Assembly (NCBI GenBank): GCA_030618475.1 | Contig: JAUXDG010000032.1 | Location: 1 to 17,051 of the forward strand | Source of the DNA: Gammaproteobacteria bacterium | Lineage (GTDB): Bacteria; Pseudomonadota; Gammaproteobacteria; DSM-19610 | DNA: 17,051 nt | Direction of reading: 5' to 3' | Part shown: one piece after another, positions 7,606 to 14,657 of the stretch | Layout of the letters: every line of letters begins with the position of its first letter | Numbering within the stretch: the first letter of the stretch is position 1 | Position numbers and translations under genes: made by a program | The notes under the pieces: generated by a model | Databases searched by the model: none | What the model saw: only the letters and a program-made list of their open reading frames with translations | Told to the model about the DNA's origin: nothing

Positions 7606-9528
7606 ATGACGATATTCAATCAATACCTGAACCGATACGTCGAGTCGAGGGAAGAGGAATACACCCTCCAGGAATACCTCGACATCTGCAAGAACGACCC
7701 CACGTCCTACGCCACTGCTGCCGAACGCATGCTGACGGCCATCGGCGAACCTGAGCTGGTGGATACCCGCCAGGATCCCCGGCTGAGCCGACTTTTTTCC
7801 AACAAGGTCATCAAGATCTATCCTGCCTTCAAAGAGTTCTACGGTATGGAGGACACCATCGAGAAGATCGTCGCCTACTTCCGTCATGCCGCGCAGGGCC
7901 TGGAAGAGAAAAAACAGATTCTGTATCTGCTCGGTCCGGTCGGCGGCGGCAAGTCCTCCCTGGCGGAAAAACTGAAGTCCCTGATGGAGACATGTTCGTT
8001 CTATGCCATCAAGGGGTCGCCGATCAACGAGTCGCCGCTGGGACTGTTTTCACCCAGCGAGGATGCTCAGATCCTCGAGGATGACTATGGCATCCCACGC
8101 CGTTACCTGGGCGGCATCATGTCGCCCTGGGCGATCAAGCGCCTGCATGAATACAACGGCGATATCTCCCAGTTCAAGGTCGTCAAGCTGCGGCCGTCGG
8201 TTTTGCAGCAGATTGCTGTGGCAAAAACAGAACCGGGTGACGAAAACAATCAGGACATCTCTTCCCTGGTCGGCAAAGTGGACATCCGCAAACTGGAACA
8301 GTATTCCCAGGACGATTCGGACGCCTACTCATACTCCGGTGGCCTGTGCCTGGCCAACCAGGGACTGCTGGAGTTCGTGGAGATGTTCAAGGCCCCCATC
8401 AAGGTGCTGCATCCGCTGCTCACCGCCACCCAGGAAGGCAATTACATGGGAACCGAAGGCCTGTCAGCCATCCCCTACGACGGCATCGTCCTGGCCCATT
8501 CCAACGAATCGGAATGGCAGGCCTTTAAAAACAACCGTAATAACGAGGCATTCCTCGATCGTATCAATATCGTTAAAGTACCCTACTGCCTGCGTGTCTC
8601 CGATGAAGTGAAGATCTATGAAAAGCTGATGCACAACAGTTCGCTGTCGGAAGCCCCCTGCGCACCGGATACCCTGGAGATGATGGCCCAGTTCGCCGTA
8701 CTATCCCGCCTGAAGGAACCGGAAAACTCCAGTAAATTCTCGAAAATGCGCATCTACGACGGCGAGAACCTGAAGGACATTGATCCCAAGGCCAAGTCCT
8801 ACCAGGAATATCGCGACTATGCAGGTGTAGACGAAGGCATGACCGGGCTGTCCACGCGCTTTGCGTTCAAGATTCTGTCCAAGGTATTCAATTACGACCA
8901 CTCAGAAGTGGCCGCCAACCCGGTGCATCTGTTACATGTGCTGGAACAGCAGATCGAACAGGAACAGTTCCCGCCGGAACTCGAGGAACAGTACATCTCC
9001 TACCTGAAGGGTTACCTGGCACCCAAGTATGCGGAATTCATCGGCAAGGAGATCCAGACCGCTTATCTTGAATCCTACTCCGAATACGGTCAGAACATCT
9101 TTGATCGCTATATCACCTACGCGGATTACTGGATCCAGGATGAGGAGTACCGTGATCAGGATACCGGCGAGAGCTTTGACCGTACCGCCCTGAACGAGGA
9201 GCTGGAAAAAATCGAAAAACCGGCCGGCATCAGCAACCCGAAGGATTTCCGAAACGAAATCGTCAACTTCGTGTTGCGGGCACGCGCCAACAACGAGGGC
9301 CAGAACCCGGCCTGGACCAGCTACGAGAAACTGCGCGGTGTGATCGAAAAGAAGATGTTCTCCAATACCGAAGACCTGTTGCCGGTCATTTCGTTCAACG
9401 CCAAGGCCTCGACCGAAGACCAGAAAAAACACGAGGATTTCATCGATCGCATGACGGATAAAGGCTACACAGGAAAACAGGTGAGATTATTGTCCGAATG
9501 GTATCTGCGTGTACGTAAGGCGTCCTGA
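7606..9528 (+). CDS. yeaG: PrkA family AAA+ protein / serine protein kinase YeaG
   Basis: The 640-residue product matches E. coli YeaG (644 aa) end to end by eye. Seen: the conserved N-terminus with RLSRLFSN (59-66), Walker A GPVGGGKSS at 110-118 (K116), the Walker B-like LLEFVE at 254-259, a sensor-like LAHSNESEW segment, and the conserved ending VRLLSEWYLRVRK. The family has an AAA+ ATPase core and a C-terminal region once compared with protein kinases. Kinase activity has been reported, but the true enzymatic role is debated. The ATG at 7606 follows AAGGAG (7590-7594) by about 11 nt; a GTG at 7601 runs into a stop at once. It is the first gene of an operon under the sigma-54 promoter, with yeaH 11 bp downstream. 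Confidence 0.97.
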   Translation: MTIFNQYLNRYVESREEEYTLQEYLDICKNDPTSYATAAERMLTAIGEPELVDTRQDPRLSRLFSNKVIKIYPAFKEFYGMEDTIEKIVAYFRHAAQGLEEKKQILYLLGPVGGGKSSLAEKLKSLMETCSFYAIKGSPINESPLGLFSPSEDAQILEDDYGIPRRYLGGIMSPWAIKRLHEYNGDISQFKVVKLRPSVLQQIAVAKTEPGDENNQDISSLVGKVDIRKLEQYSQDDSDAYSYSGGLCLANQGLLEFVEMFKAPIKVLHPLLTATQEGNYMGTEGLSAIPYDGIVLAHSNESEWQAFKNNRNNEAFLDRINIVKVPYCLRVSDEVKIYEKLMHNSSLSEAPCAPDTLEMMAQFAVLSRLKEPENSSKFSKMRIYDGENLKDIDPKAKSYQEYRDYAGVDEGMTGLSTRFAFKILSKVFNYDHSEVAANPVHLLHVLEQQIEQEQFPPELEEQYISYLKGYLAPKYAEFIGKEIQTAYLESYSEYGQNIFDRYITYADYWIQDEEYRDQDTGESFDRTALNEELEKIEKPAGISNPKDFRNEIVNFVLRARANNEGQNPAWTSYEKLRGVIEKKMFSNTEDLLPVISFNAKASTEDQKKHEDFIDRMTDKGYTGKQVRLLSEWYLRVRKAS

Positions 9529-9539
9529 CGGAATATATT

Positions 9540-10823
9540 GTGACGCAGGTTATCGACAGACGACTGAACGGAAAAAACAAGAGCGCGGTAAACCGTCAGC
9601 GTTTCATCCGTCGCTTCAAAAGCCAGATAAAGCGGGCGGTGGCCGACGCCGTTTCCAGCCGCCGCATTGACGATATCGACGACGGCGAGAAGATCAATAT
9701 CCCCGCCAAGGACATGTCCGAGCCGGTATTCCAGCATGGTCCGGGCGGACGCCAGGAAGCCGTGCATCCCGGCAACACCGACTTCGTCACTGGCGACAGG
9801 ATCAAACGGCCACCCGAGGCCGACGGTGGCCAGGGCGGCAAAGCCGGTAACAGCGGCGAGGGCGAAGACGATTTCGCCTTCCAGCTGTCGCGCGAGGAAT
9901 TCCTGGAGCTGTTTTTCGAGGACCTGGCGTTACCGGACCTGGTAAAGACCCAGCTCACCACGCTGGTTGACTTCAAATCCGTGCGTGCCGGCTATACCAG
10001 CGACGGTGTGCCATCGAACATCAATATCGTGCGTTCGCTACGTGGCGCCCTGGCACGACGGATCGCGCTACGTGGACCTCATATTCAACGTCTGCGCGAG
10101 GCAAAGGCTGAACTGACAGCATTACAAGCTGTCACCGACGCCGCCGATGACGAAGAACAGGCGTCCGACCGGCGGATAACTGCACTCGAAGAAGAAATCC
10201 GCCACTTGAAGGAGCGCATCGAAGCCATCCCTTTCATCGATACCTTTGACCTGCGCTACAACAACCGTATCAAACAACCCATACCCAGCACCCAGGCGGT
10301 CATGTTCTGCCTGATGGATGTCTCGGGTTCCATGGACGAGATACGCAAGGATACCGCCAAGCGTTTTTTCATCCTGTTGTATCTTTTCCTGAAACGCAAC
10401 TACGAACGTATCGACGTCGTTTTCATCCGCCATCACACCACCGCCAAAGAAGTCGACGAAGACGAATTCTTCCACTCCCGCGAGACCGGCGGCACGGTGG
10501 TCTCCAGCGCCCTGGAACTGACGCACGAGACGATACGCGACCGTTATCCCGCAACAGAGTGGAATATTTATGCGGCACAGGCCTCTGACGGCGACAACTG
10601 GGACAACGACAGCCCCAAGTGCCGTGATCTGCTGCTGAGCAGGATCATGCCCTGCCTGCAGTATTTTGCTTACGTGGAAATCACACCGGACCGGCATCAG
10701 AGCCTGTGGCAGGAATACGAGAGGGTAGCCGACAGCTGCGGTCATTTCGCCATGCAACAGATCGAAACACCGCAGGACATCTACCCCGTGTTCCGCGAGT
10801 TATTCAGGAAGCGTGTGACATGA
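9540..10823 (+). CDS. yeaH: YeaH, DUF444 (UPF0229) von Willebrand A protein
   Basis: The 427-residue product has the same length as E. coli YeaH. The basic N-terminus (RRLNGKNKSAVNRQRFIRRF) is typical. A glycine-rich linker lies at about residues 98-110, an acidic/charged heptad-like stretch at about 180-235, and a vWA domain begins near 255. The MIDAS metal site reads DVSGS (D260, S262, S264). Proteins with vWA domains often act as adaptors for AAA+ ATPases, and here the AAA+ partner (PrkA) is directly upstream. The GTG start lies 11 bp after the prkA stop, with only a weak GGA upstream. The stop overlaps the spoVR start as ATGA. Confidence 0.95.
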   Translation: MTQVIDRRLNGKNKSAVNRQRFIRRFKSQIKRAVADAVSSRRIDDIDDGEKINIPAKDMSEPVFQHGPGGRQEAVHPGNTDFVTGDRIKRPPEADGGQGGKAGNSGEGEDDFAFQLSREEFLELFFEDLALPDLVKTQLTTLVDFKSVRAGYTSDGVPSNINIVRSLRGALARRIALRGPHIQRLREAKAELTALQAVTDAADDEEQASDRRITALEEEIRHLKERIEAIPFIDTFDLRYNNRIKQPIPSTQAVMFCLMDVSGSMDEIRKDTAKRFFILLYLFLKRNYERIDVVFIRHHTTAKEVDEDEFFHSRETGGTVVSSALELTHETIRDRYPATEWNIYAAQASDGDNWDNDSPKCRDLLLSRIMPCLQYFAYVEITPDRHQSLWQEYERVADSCGHFAMQQIETPQDIYPVFRELFRKRVT

Positions 10824-12319
10824 TGGGTAAACTGATATCCGAAGACTCGGAGTGGACCTTTGAGCTGATCGAGCGCTATGACCGAGAAATTTCGCGTGTC
10901 GCGGCCGGCTACGGGCTGGACACCTATCCCAACCAGATCGAAGTCATCACTACTGAACAAATGATGGACGCCTACTCCTCTGCGGGTATGCCGGTGAATT
11001 ACCATCACTGGTCTTTCGGCAAACAATTTCTCGGTGTGGAACAGCGTTACAAACGCGGCCACATGGGACTGGCCTACGAGATCGTGATCAACTCGAACCC
11101 CTGTATCGCCTACCTGATGGAAGAAAACACCATCACCATGCAGGCCCTGGTGATCGCCCACGCTGCGTACGGACACAACTCATTTTTCAAAAACAATTAC
11201 CTGTTCCAGACCTGGACCAACGCCGATGCCATCGTTGATTACCTCCTGTTTGCCAGAAATTACATCGCCGAGTGCGAGCAGCGTTACGGCGAGGAAGAGG
11301 TGGAGCTGCTGCTCGACTCCTGTCACGCCCTGATGAACTATGGCGTCGATCGCTACAAACGGCCTGCCAGACTGTCCGCCGAACAGGAACGCCGTCGCCA
11401 GAAAGAACGCGAAGACTATCGGCAATCCCAGGTCAACGACCTGTGGCGCACCCTGCCTGCCAGAAAGGAAACAGAATCCACGCGCAATGAACAACGCTTT
11501 CCCTCCGAGCCCCAGGAGAACCTGCTGTACTTCATCGAAAAAAATGCGCCCCTGTTAAAGCCCTGGCAGCGTGAAATCGTACGCATCGTACGCAAAGTCG
11601 CGCAATACTTTTACCCCCAGCGCCAGACACAGGTCATGAACGAGGGCTGGGCCACGTTCTGGCACTACACCATCCTCAACACCCTGTACGACGAGGGTCT
11701 GGTCGATGACGGCTTCATGATCGAGTTTCTGCAGTCACACACCAATGTTATCGCCCAGCCGGCGTACGACAACAAGTATTACAGCGGCATCAACCCTTAT
11801 GCACTCGGCTTTGCCATGATGACCGACCTGCGCCGCATCTGCGAACAACCCACCGACGAGGACCGTCACTGGTTTCCCGACATCGCCGGCAGTGACTGGA
11901 TCAAGACCCTGGATTTCGCCATGCGTAACTTCAAGGACGAGAGTTTCATTGCCCAGTACCTGTCACCCCGACTGATTCGCGAATTCAAGCTGTTCTCGGT
12001 GCTGGATGACGACAGCCAGGAGCAGCTCGAGATCTCCGCCATTCATGATGAAAAGGGCTATCGCAACATCCGCCAGTCGCTGGCCGAGCAGTACAACCTG
12101 GGCAGCCGCGAGCCCGACATCCAGATCTACAACGTGAATCGTCGCGGCGATCGCTCCCTCACACTGAGGCACACACAGTATCACCGCCGCCCGCTCGCCG
12201 AATCCACGGATGAAATCGTCAAACACATAGCGCGCTTATGGGGTTTTACGGTGCGCCTTGAATCCGCTCTGGAAAACGACAAGGTCGAACTCACGCAGGA
12301 GTGCTGCATGGAACATTAG
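10820..12319 (+). CDS. SpoVR family protein (YcgB)
   Basis: The 499-residue product aligns with E. coli YcgB throughout by eye. In Bacillus, SpoVR affects spore cortex formation; in proteobacteria the role is unknown. Invariant blocks seen: TYPNQIEVITTEQMMDAYSS (35-54), HAAYGHNSFFKNNYLF (114-129), MNYGVDRYKRP (172-182), QVMNEGWATFWHY (271-283) and FKDESF. H114, H119 and E275 recall a metal site. The frame is open 38 codons further upstream, but those overlap the yeaH coding sequence. The ATG at 10820, preceded by AGGAA at 10806-10810, begins the conserved protein; a second ATG follows at 10823. The gene is coupled to yeaH, and its TAG overlaps the convergent nitroreductase stop by 4 bp. Confidence 0.96.
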   Translation: MMGKLISEDSEWTFELIERYDREISRVAAGYGLDTYPNQIEVITTEQMMDAYSSAGMPVNYHHWSFGKQFLGVEQRYKRGHMGLAYEIVINSNPCIAYLMEENTITMQALVIAHAAYGHNSFFKNNYLFQTWTNADAIVDYLLFARNYIAECEQRYGEEEVELLLDSCHALMNYGVDRYKRPARLSAEQERRRQKEREDYRQSQVNDLWRTLPARKETESTRNEQRFPSEPQENLLYFIEKNAPLLKPWQREIVRIVRKVAQYFYPQRQTQVMNEGWATFWHYTILNTLYDEGLVDDGFMIEFLQSHTNVIAQPAYDNKYYSGINPYALGFAMMTDLRRICEQPTDEDRHWFPDIAGSDWIKTLDFAMRNFKDESFIAQYLSPRLIREFKLFSVLDDDSQEQLEISAIHDEKGYRNIRQSLAEQYNLGSREPDIQIYNVNRRGDRSLTLRHTQYHRRPLAESTDEIVKHIARLWGFTVRLESALENDKVELTQECCMEH

Positions 12320-12918
12320 AACCGGTTCTCTAGCAGCACCTCGTCCAGGGGCAGCTGTCCGGGCCTGGGCCAGGCTTCCTTGATGCCCTTGCCGATGGCG
12401 ATCATAAATGCAATCCCATGGTCTTCAGGCAGATTTATGAGCCTTCCCACCGCCTGGTAATCAAAACCATCCATTGGACAACTGTCGTAGCCAAGCTCCT
12501 TGGCCATGAGCATAATGGTCTGCCCGACCAGACCGCAGGAACGCATGCCTTCATCGCGCTCGACCTGTGGCTTGTCACCGTAGTATTCGGGGAGCGCAGG
12601 CAACAGAAAGTCCTGCACCTCCTGCGGCGCGTTGCGCCAGTAGCGCTCGGCTTGACGGGACCAGGCCTTGTTATCGAAGCACAGCACCAGCAATTCCGAG
12701 GCATCCGTGACCTGCGCCTGATCCCAGGCCACTGCGCGGATCGCCTTGCGCTGTTGCGGGTCGGTGACGCGTACAAAACGCCAGTTCTGGATATTGAACG
12801 CAGTCGGCGTCAGGATCGCGTGCTCCATCAGCGTACGAAACGTCTGTTCCGGCATCTTGTGCTCCGGGTCGTACCACTTTATCGCGCGCCGCGCGCGAAC
12901 CGCCTCGCTTAGTTGCAT
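12316..12918 (-). CDS. Nitroreductase family FMN-dependent oxidoreductase
   Basis: The 200-residue product starts MQLSEAVRARRAIKWYDP, the typical nitroreductase N-terminus with the arginines that contact FMN phosphate (R10, R11). PTAFNIQNWRF (38-48) corresponds to the family's PS(A)xNxQPW motif, with N replacing the usual P. GLVGQTIMLMAKELGYDSC and IAIGKG are also typical. Such enzymes use NAD(P)H to reduce nitroaromatics, quinones or other acceptors; the substrate is unknown. GGGAGG at 12924-12929 is 5 nt before the ATG at 12918 and fixes the start; the frame extends further upstream without support. It converges on spoVR with overlapping stops and diverges from the DUF1820 gene 95 bp away. 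Confidence 0.93.
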   Translation of the reverse strand: MQLSEAVRARRAIKWYDPEHKMPEQTFRTLMEHAILTPTAFNIQNWRFVRVTDPQQRKAIRAVAWDQAQVTDASELLVLCFDNKAWSRQAERYWRNAPQEVQDFLLPALPEYYGDKPQVERDEGMRSCGLVGQTIMLMAKELGYDSCPMDGFDYQAVGRLINLPEDHGIAFMIAIGKGIKEAWPRPGQLPLDEVLLENRF

Positions 12919-12973
12919 TGTTGCCTCCCGATTTTCGATTACTGGTTGAAACCGCTCCGGCCCGGTTTTATTT

Positions 12974-12982
12974 TGATATAAT
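12974..12982 (+). promoter_or_regulatory. Extended -10 promoter of the DUF1820 gene
   Basis: TGATATAAT is a perfect extended -10 (TGN followed by TATAAT). No good -35 is found at 16-18 bp, as is usual for extended -10 promoters. The start site would be near 12989, giving a leader of about 25 nt. Confidence 0.6.
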
Positions 12983-13013
12983 ACCTGACCCGTCATTGAA
13001 ATTTCCATGCCTC

Positions 13014-13343
13014 ATGAGCAACCAGCATATCTATCGGATCGTTTTTTATAATCAGGGCAATGTGTATGAAATCTATGCCCATAAAGTGGAACAAAGTAGC
13101 ATGTATGCCTTTATCGAGGTGGAAGACATCATTTTCGGTGAGCGTTCCAGGCTGCTTATAGATCCGTCCGAAGAAAAACTCAAAAGTAAATTCAGCGGCG
13201 TAAAACGCACACATATTCCGATACAGGCGATCATACGCATCGATGAGGTCGAGCAGGCCGGCCAGAACAAGATAATTTCCGATTCTGACTCAAGTGGTAA
13301 TATCACACCCTTTCCTGTGCCCCCACCCCCCGGACATAAGTAA
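13014..13343 (+). CDS. DUF1820 family protein
   Basis: The 109-residue product matches, from memory, the small gammaproteobacterial DUF1820 proteins: an IYRIVFYNQGNVYEIYA start, FIEVEDIIFGERSRLLIDPS, then EEKLKSKFSGVKRTHIP and IIRIDEVEQ. It is cytosolic, with no signal peptide, and probably mostly beta strand in the first 80 residues. The tail is polar and ends in a proline-rich stretch (TPFPVPPPPGHK). The function is unknown. The ATG at 13014 has no clear ribosome site, but the conserved region begins there and the extended -10 promoter at 12974-12982 supports a short leader. The longer frame upstream overlaps the nitroreductase leader and is not needed. Confidence 0.9.
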   Translation: MSNQHIYRIVFYNQGNVYEIYAHKVEQSSMYAFIEVEDIIFGERSRLLIDPSEEKLKSKFSGVKRTHIPIQAIIRIDEVEQAGQNKIISDSDSSGNITPFPVPPPPGHK

Positions 13344-13345
13344 TA

Positions 13346-13366
13346 TGAGCGAACTTTACCCGCTCA
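13346..13366. terminator. Weak hairpin between convergent genes
   Basis: TGAGCG / CGCTCA, a 6-bp stem with a 9-nt loop, lies between the ends of the DUF1820 and NUDIX genes. There is no T-run on either side, so intrinsic termination is only a possibility. Confidence 0.25.
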
Positions 13367-13398
13367 CGTGGAACGCCTGATAGCGCGGCAATAAACCC

Positions 13399-13875
13399 TT
13401 ACCCGTCAGGCCGGACGCAGTCGATACTCTCGATAAGCCTGTCGATAAATCCAGCCTGTCCTTTGGCAATCTTGAGCCTGGCTTCCACCAGGTCGAACCA
13501 CGCCGCTTTGTCCATCTCCGGAAACTCCCTGATCTCCCCGGAGTGTCTTGGCCACTCCATTTCAAAGCTATTACTCACTATCACGGTGGCATCGATATCG
13601 TATTCAAGCGCCCAGGCATGCACAATTTTCCCGCTCTTCAGCCGTAGTTTTCCGAGCCTGATAAAATCGCCATCAACGGCAAAACCGGTCTCCTCCTCGA
13701 ATTCTCTTCTGGCAGTTTCCAGCAGGCTTTCATTGCCCTCGCATAAACCCTTGGGTATCGACCACACACCCTCGTCTTTATTTTCGAAAAAGGGACCACC
13801 CGGATGGGCGAGCAGTATTTCAAGCTTTTTCCGCTTAAACCTGAACAACAGAATACCCGCGCTCTGTACACTCAT
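13399..13875 (-). CDS. NUDIX hydrolase (predicted NTP pyrophosphohydrolase type)
   Basis: The 158-residue product carries a perfect Nudix box, G-x5-E-x7-RE-F-EEETGF, at about residues 43-65. It is preceded by LLAHPGGPFFENKDEGVWSI and followed by LKSGKIVHAWALEYDID, FEMEWPRHSGEIREFPE and a C-terminal FIDRL. This pattern is that of a widespread family annotated as predicted NTP pyrophosphohydrolases (COG4119-like). The enzymes cleave nucleoside diphosphates linked to another moiety; the substrate is unknown. The start ATG at 13875 overlaps the TGA of the upstream gene as ATGA and has no ribosome site of its own, so it is probably translated by coupling. The 38-codon upstream extension lies within the neighbour's coding region. 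Confidence 0.92.
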   Translation of the reverse strand: MSVQSAGILLFRFKRKKLEILLAHPGGPFFENKDEGVWSIPKGLCEGNESLLETARREFEEETGFAVDGDFIRLGKLRLKSGKIVHAWALEYDIDATVIVSNSFEMEWPRHSGEIREFPEMDKAAWFDLVEARLKIAKGQAGFIDRLIESIDCVRPDG

Positions 13876-14483
13876 GGATTCAACAGAGCGGCTGGTGGTT
13901 TTCGGTAAGGTTGGAAGCTGTAGTACTTGGGGCGGGAATCCAGTCTGAGGTGAAGCCAGTATACCCCGAGTCCCGCGGTGCTCAACCACAGGGGCCGCCC
14001 GTCGAGGCGTCGCTCAAGCGCCTTCCCGACACCTTGCCACAGGGCGTGTTTCTGGCGCTCGGGGGCTTCACGTATGAATGCCGCCAGATGCGGATACGCG
14101 GACAAGGGCGCTCGAGGGCATGGCGCAATGAGGTAGGCGTCGTTTCCAAGATTGGGAAACGCCACGACTTCTTCATTGCTTGCTGCCGATTCGAAATATT
14201 GCCCGAAGGCGCTGGGGTCGGGCTCCACAGCCGCAAGCCCGGGGCTGTCCACCAGAACGAACTCAAAGGGCTGCTCCACGGAAGTTGCCGTAACGGCTGG
14301 CGTCTCCCAGAAATAGGCGGGATAAGGCGCCTCTGCCAGCAGAGACATAAAGAACGCTCGAAACGCCTTATCGCTCCGCCACAGCCCCATGACATCCAGG
14401 TAACGAAGCCGTTCCCCATGCTCCAGGATATGGAACTTGCGAATCTGACCGGCGTGCAGAATTACGGTGCCTGATTCCCACAT
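13872..14483 (-). CDS. Conserved protein of unknown function, DUF6940-like
   Basis: This product of about 203 residues reads like proteins I recall as DUF6940: LRYLDVMGLWRSDKAFRAFF, PFEFVLVDSPGLA, VVAFPNLGNDAYLIAPCPR, then HALWQGVGKALERRLDGR and a strongly conserved-looking end, LWLSTAGLGVYWLHLRLDSR. There is no signal peptide, membrane segment or known catalytic motif, and the family assignment is from memory. I chose the ATG at 14483, followed by WESGTVILHAG and preceded closely by AAGGA. The ATG at 14510 has no ribosome site and would lie upstream of the transcript start predicted from the promoter at 14513-14540. The gene overlaps the NUDIX gene as ATGA. Confidence 0.78.
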   Translation of the reverse strand: MWESGTVILHAGQIRKFHILEHGERLRYLDVMGLWRSDKAFRAFFMSLLAEAPYPAYFWETPAVTATSVEQPFEFVLVDSPGLAAVEPDPSAFGQYFESAASNEEVVAFPNLGNDAYLIAPCPRAPLSAYPHLAAFIREAPERQKHALWQGVGKALERRLDGRPLWLSTAGLGVYWLHLRLDSRPKYYSFQPYRKPPAALLNP

Positions 14484-14512
14484 AGTCCTTGCCAGCATAG
14501 CATCAAGCAATC

Positions 14513-14540
14513 AGTATAGGCACAAAGATCGCCCCGTAAA
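14513..14540 (-). promoter_or_regulatory. Candidate sigma-70 promoter for the DUF6940-NUDIX pair
   Basis: On the minus strand, TTTACG (14540-14535) and TATACT (14518-14513) are separated by 16 bp. The -35 matches TTGACA at four of six positions and the -10 matches TATAAT at five of six. The predicted start, near 14506, leaves about 22 nt before the ATG at 14483. Confidence 0.45.
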
Positions 14541-14657
14541 GTCGATATTGATATGTCGCCCAGGGATTACGAGGACGATTACCGCAACCAGGATATCAGT
14601 CCAGTAGTTTTGTGGTGTTCATCAAGATTCTGACTGGCGGATTATGAGGTTAATCAG

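Noticed and set aside
8003..8611. Open frame of 202 codons in another plus frame inside prkA
   Set aside because: The translation is Ser/Arg/Thr/Pro-rich, as expected of an out-of-frame reading of the prkA coding sequence.
10122..10757. Minus-strand open frame of 211 codons opposite yeaH
   Set aside because: It is an antisense shadow of the conserved vWA region of yeaH.
13911..14474. Plus-strand open frame of 187 codons
   Set aside because: It is antisense to the DUF6940-like gene, whose frame has a promoter, a plausible start and ATGA coupling to the NUDIX gene.
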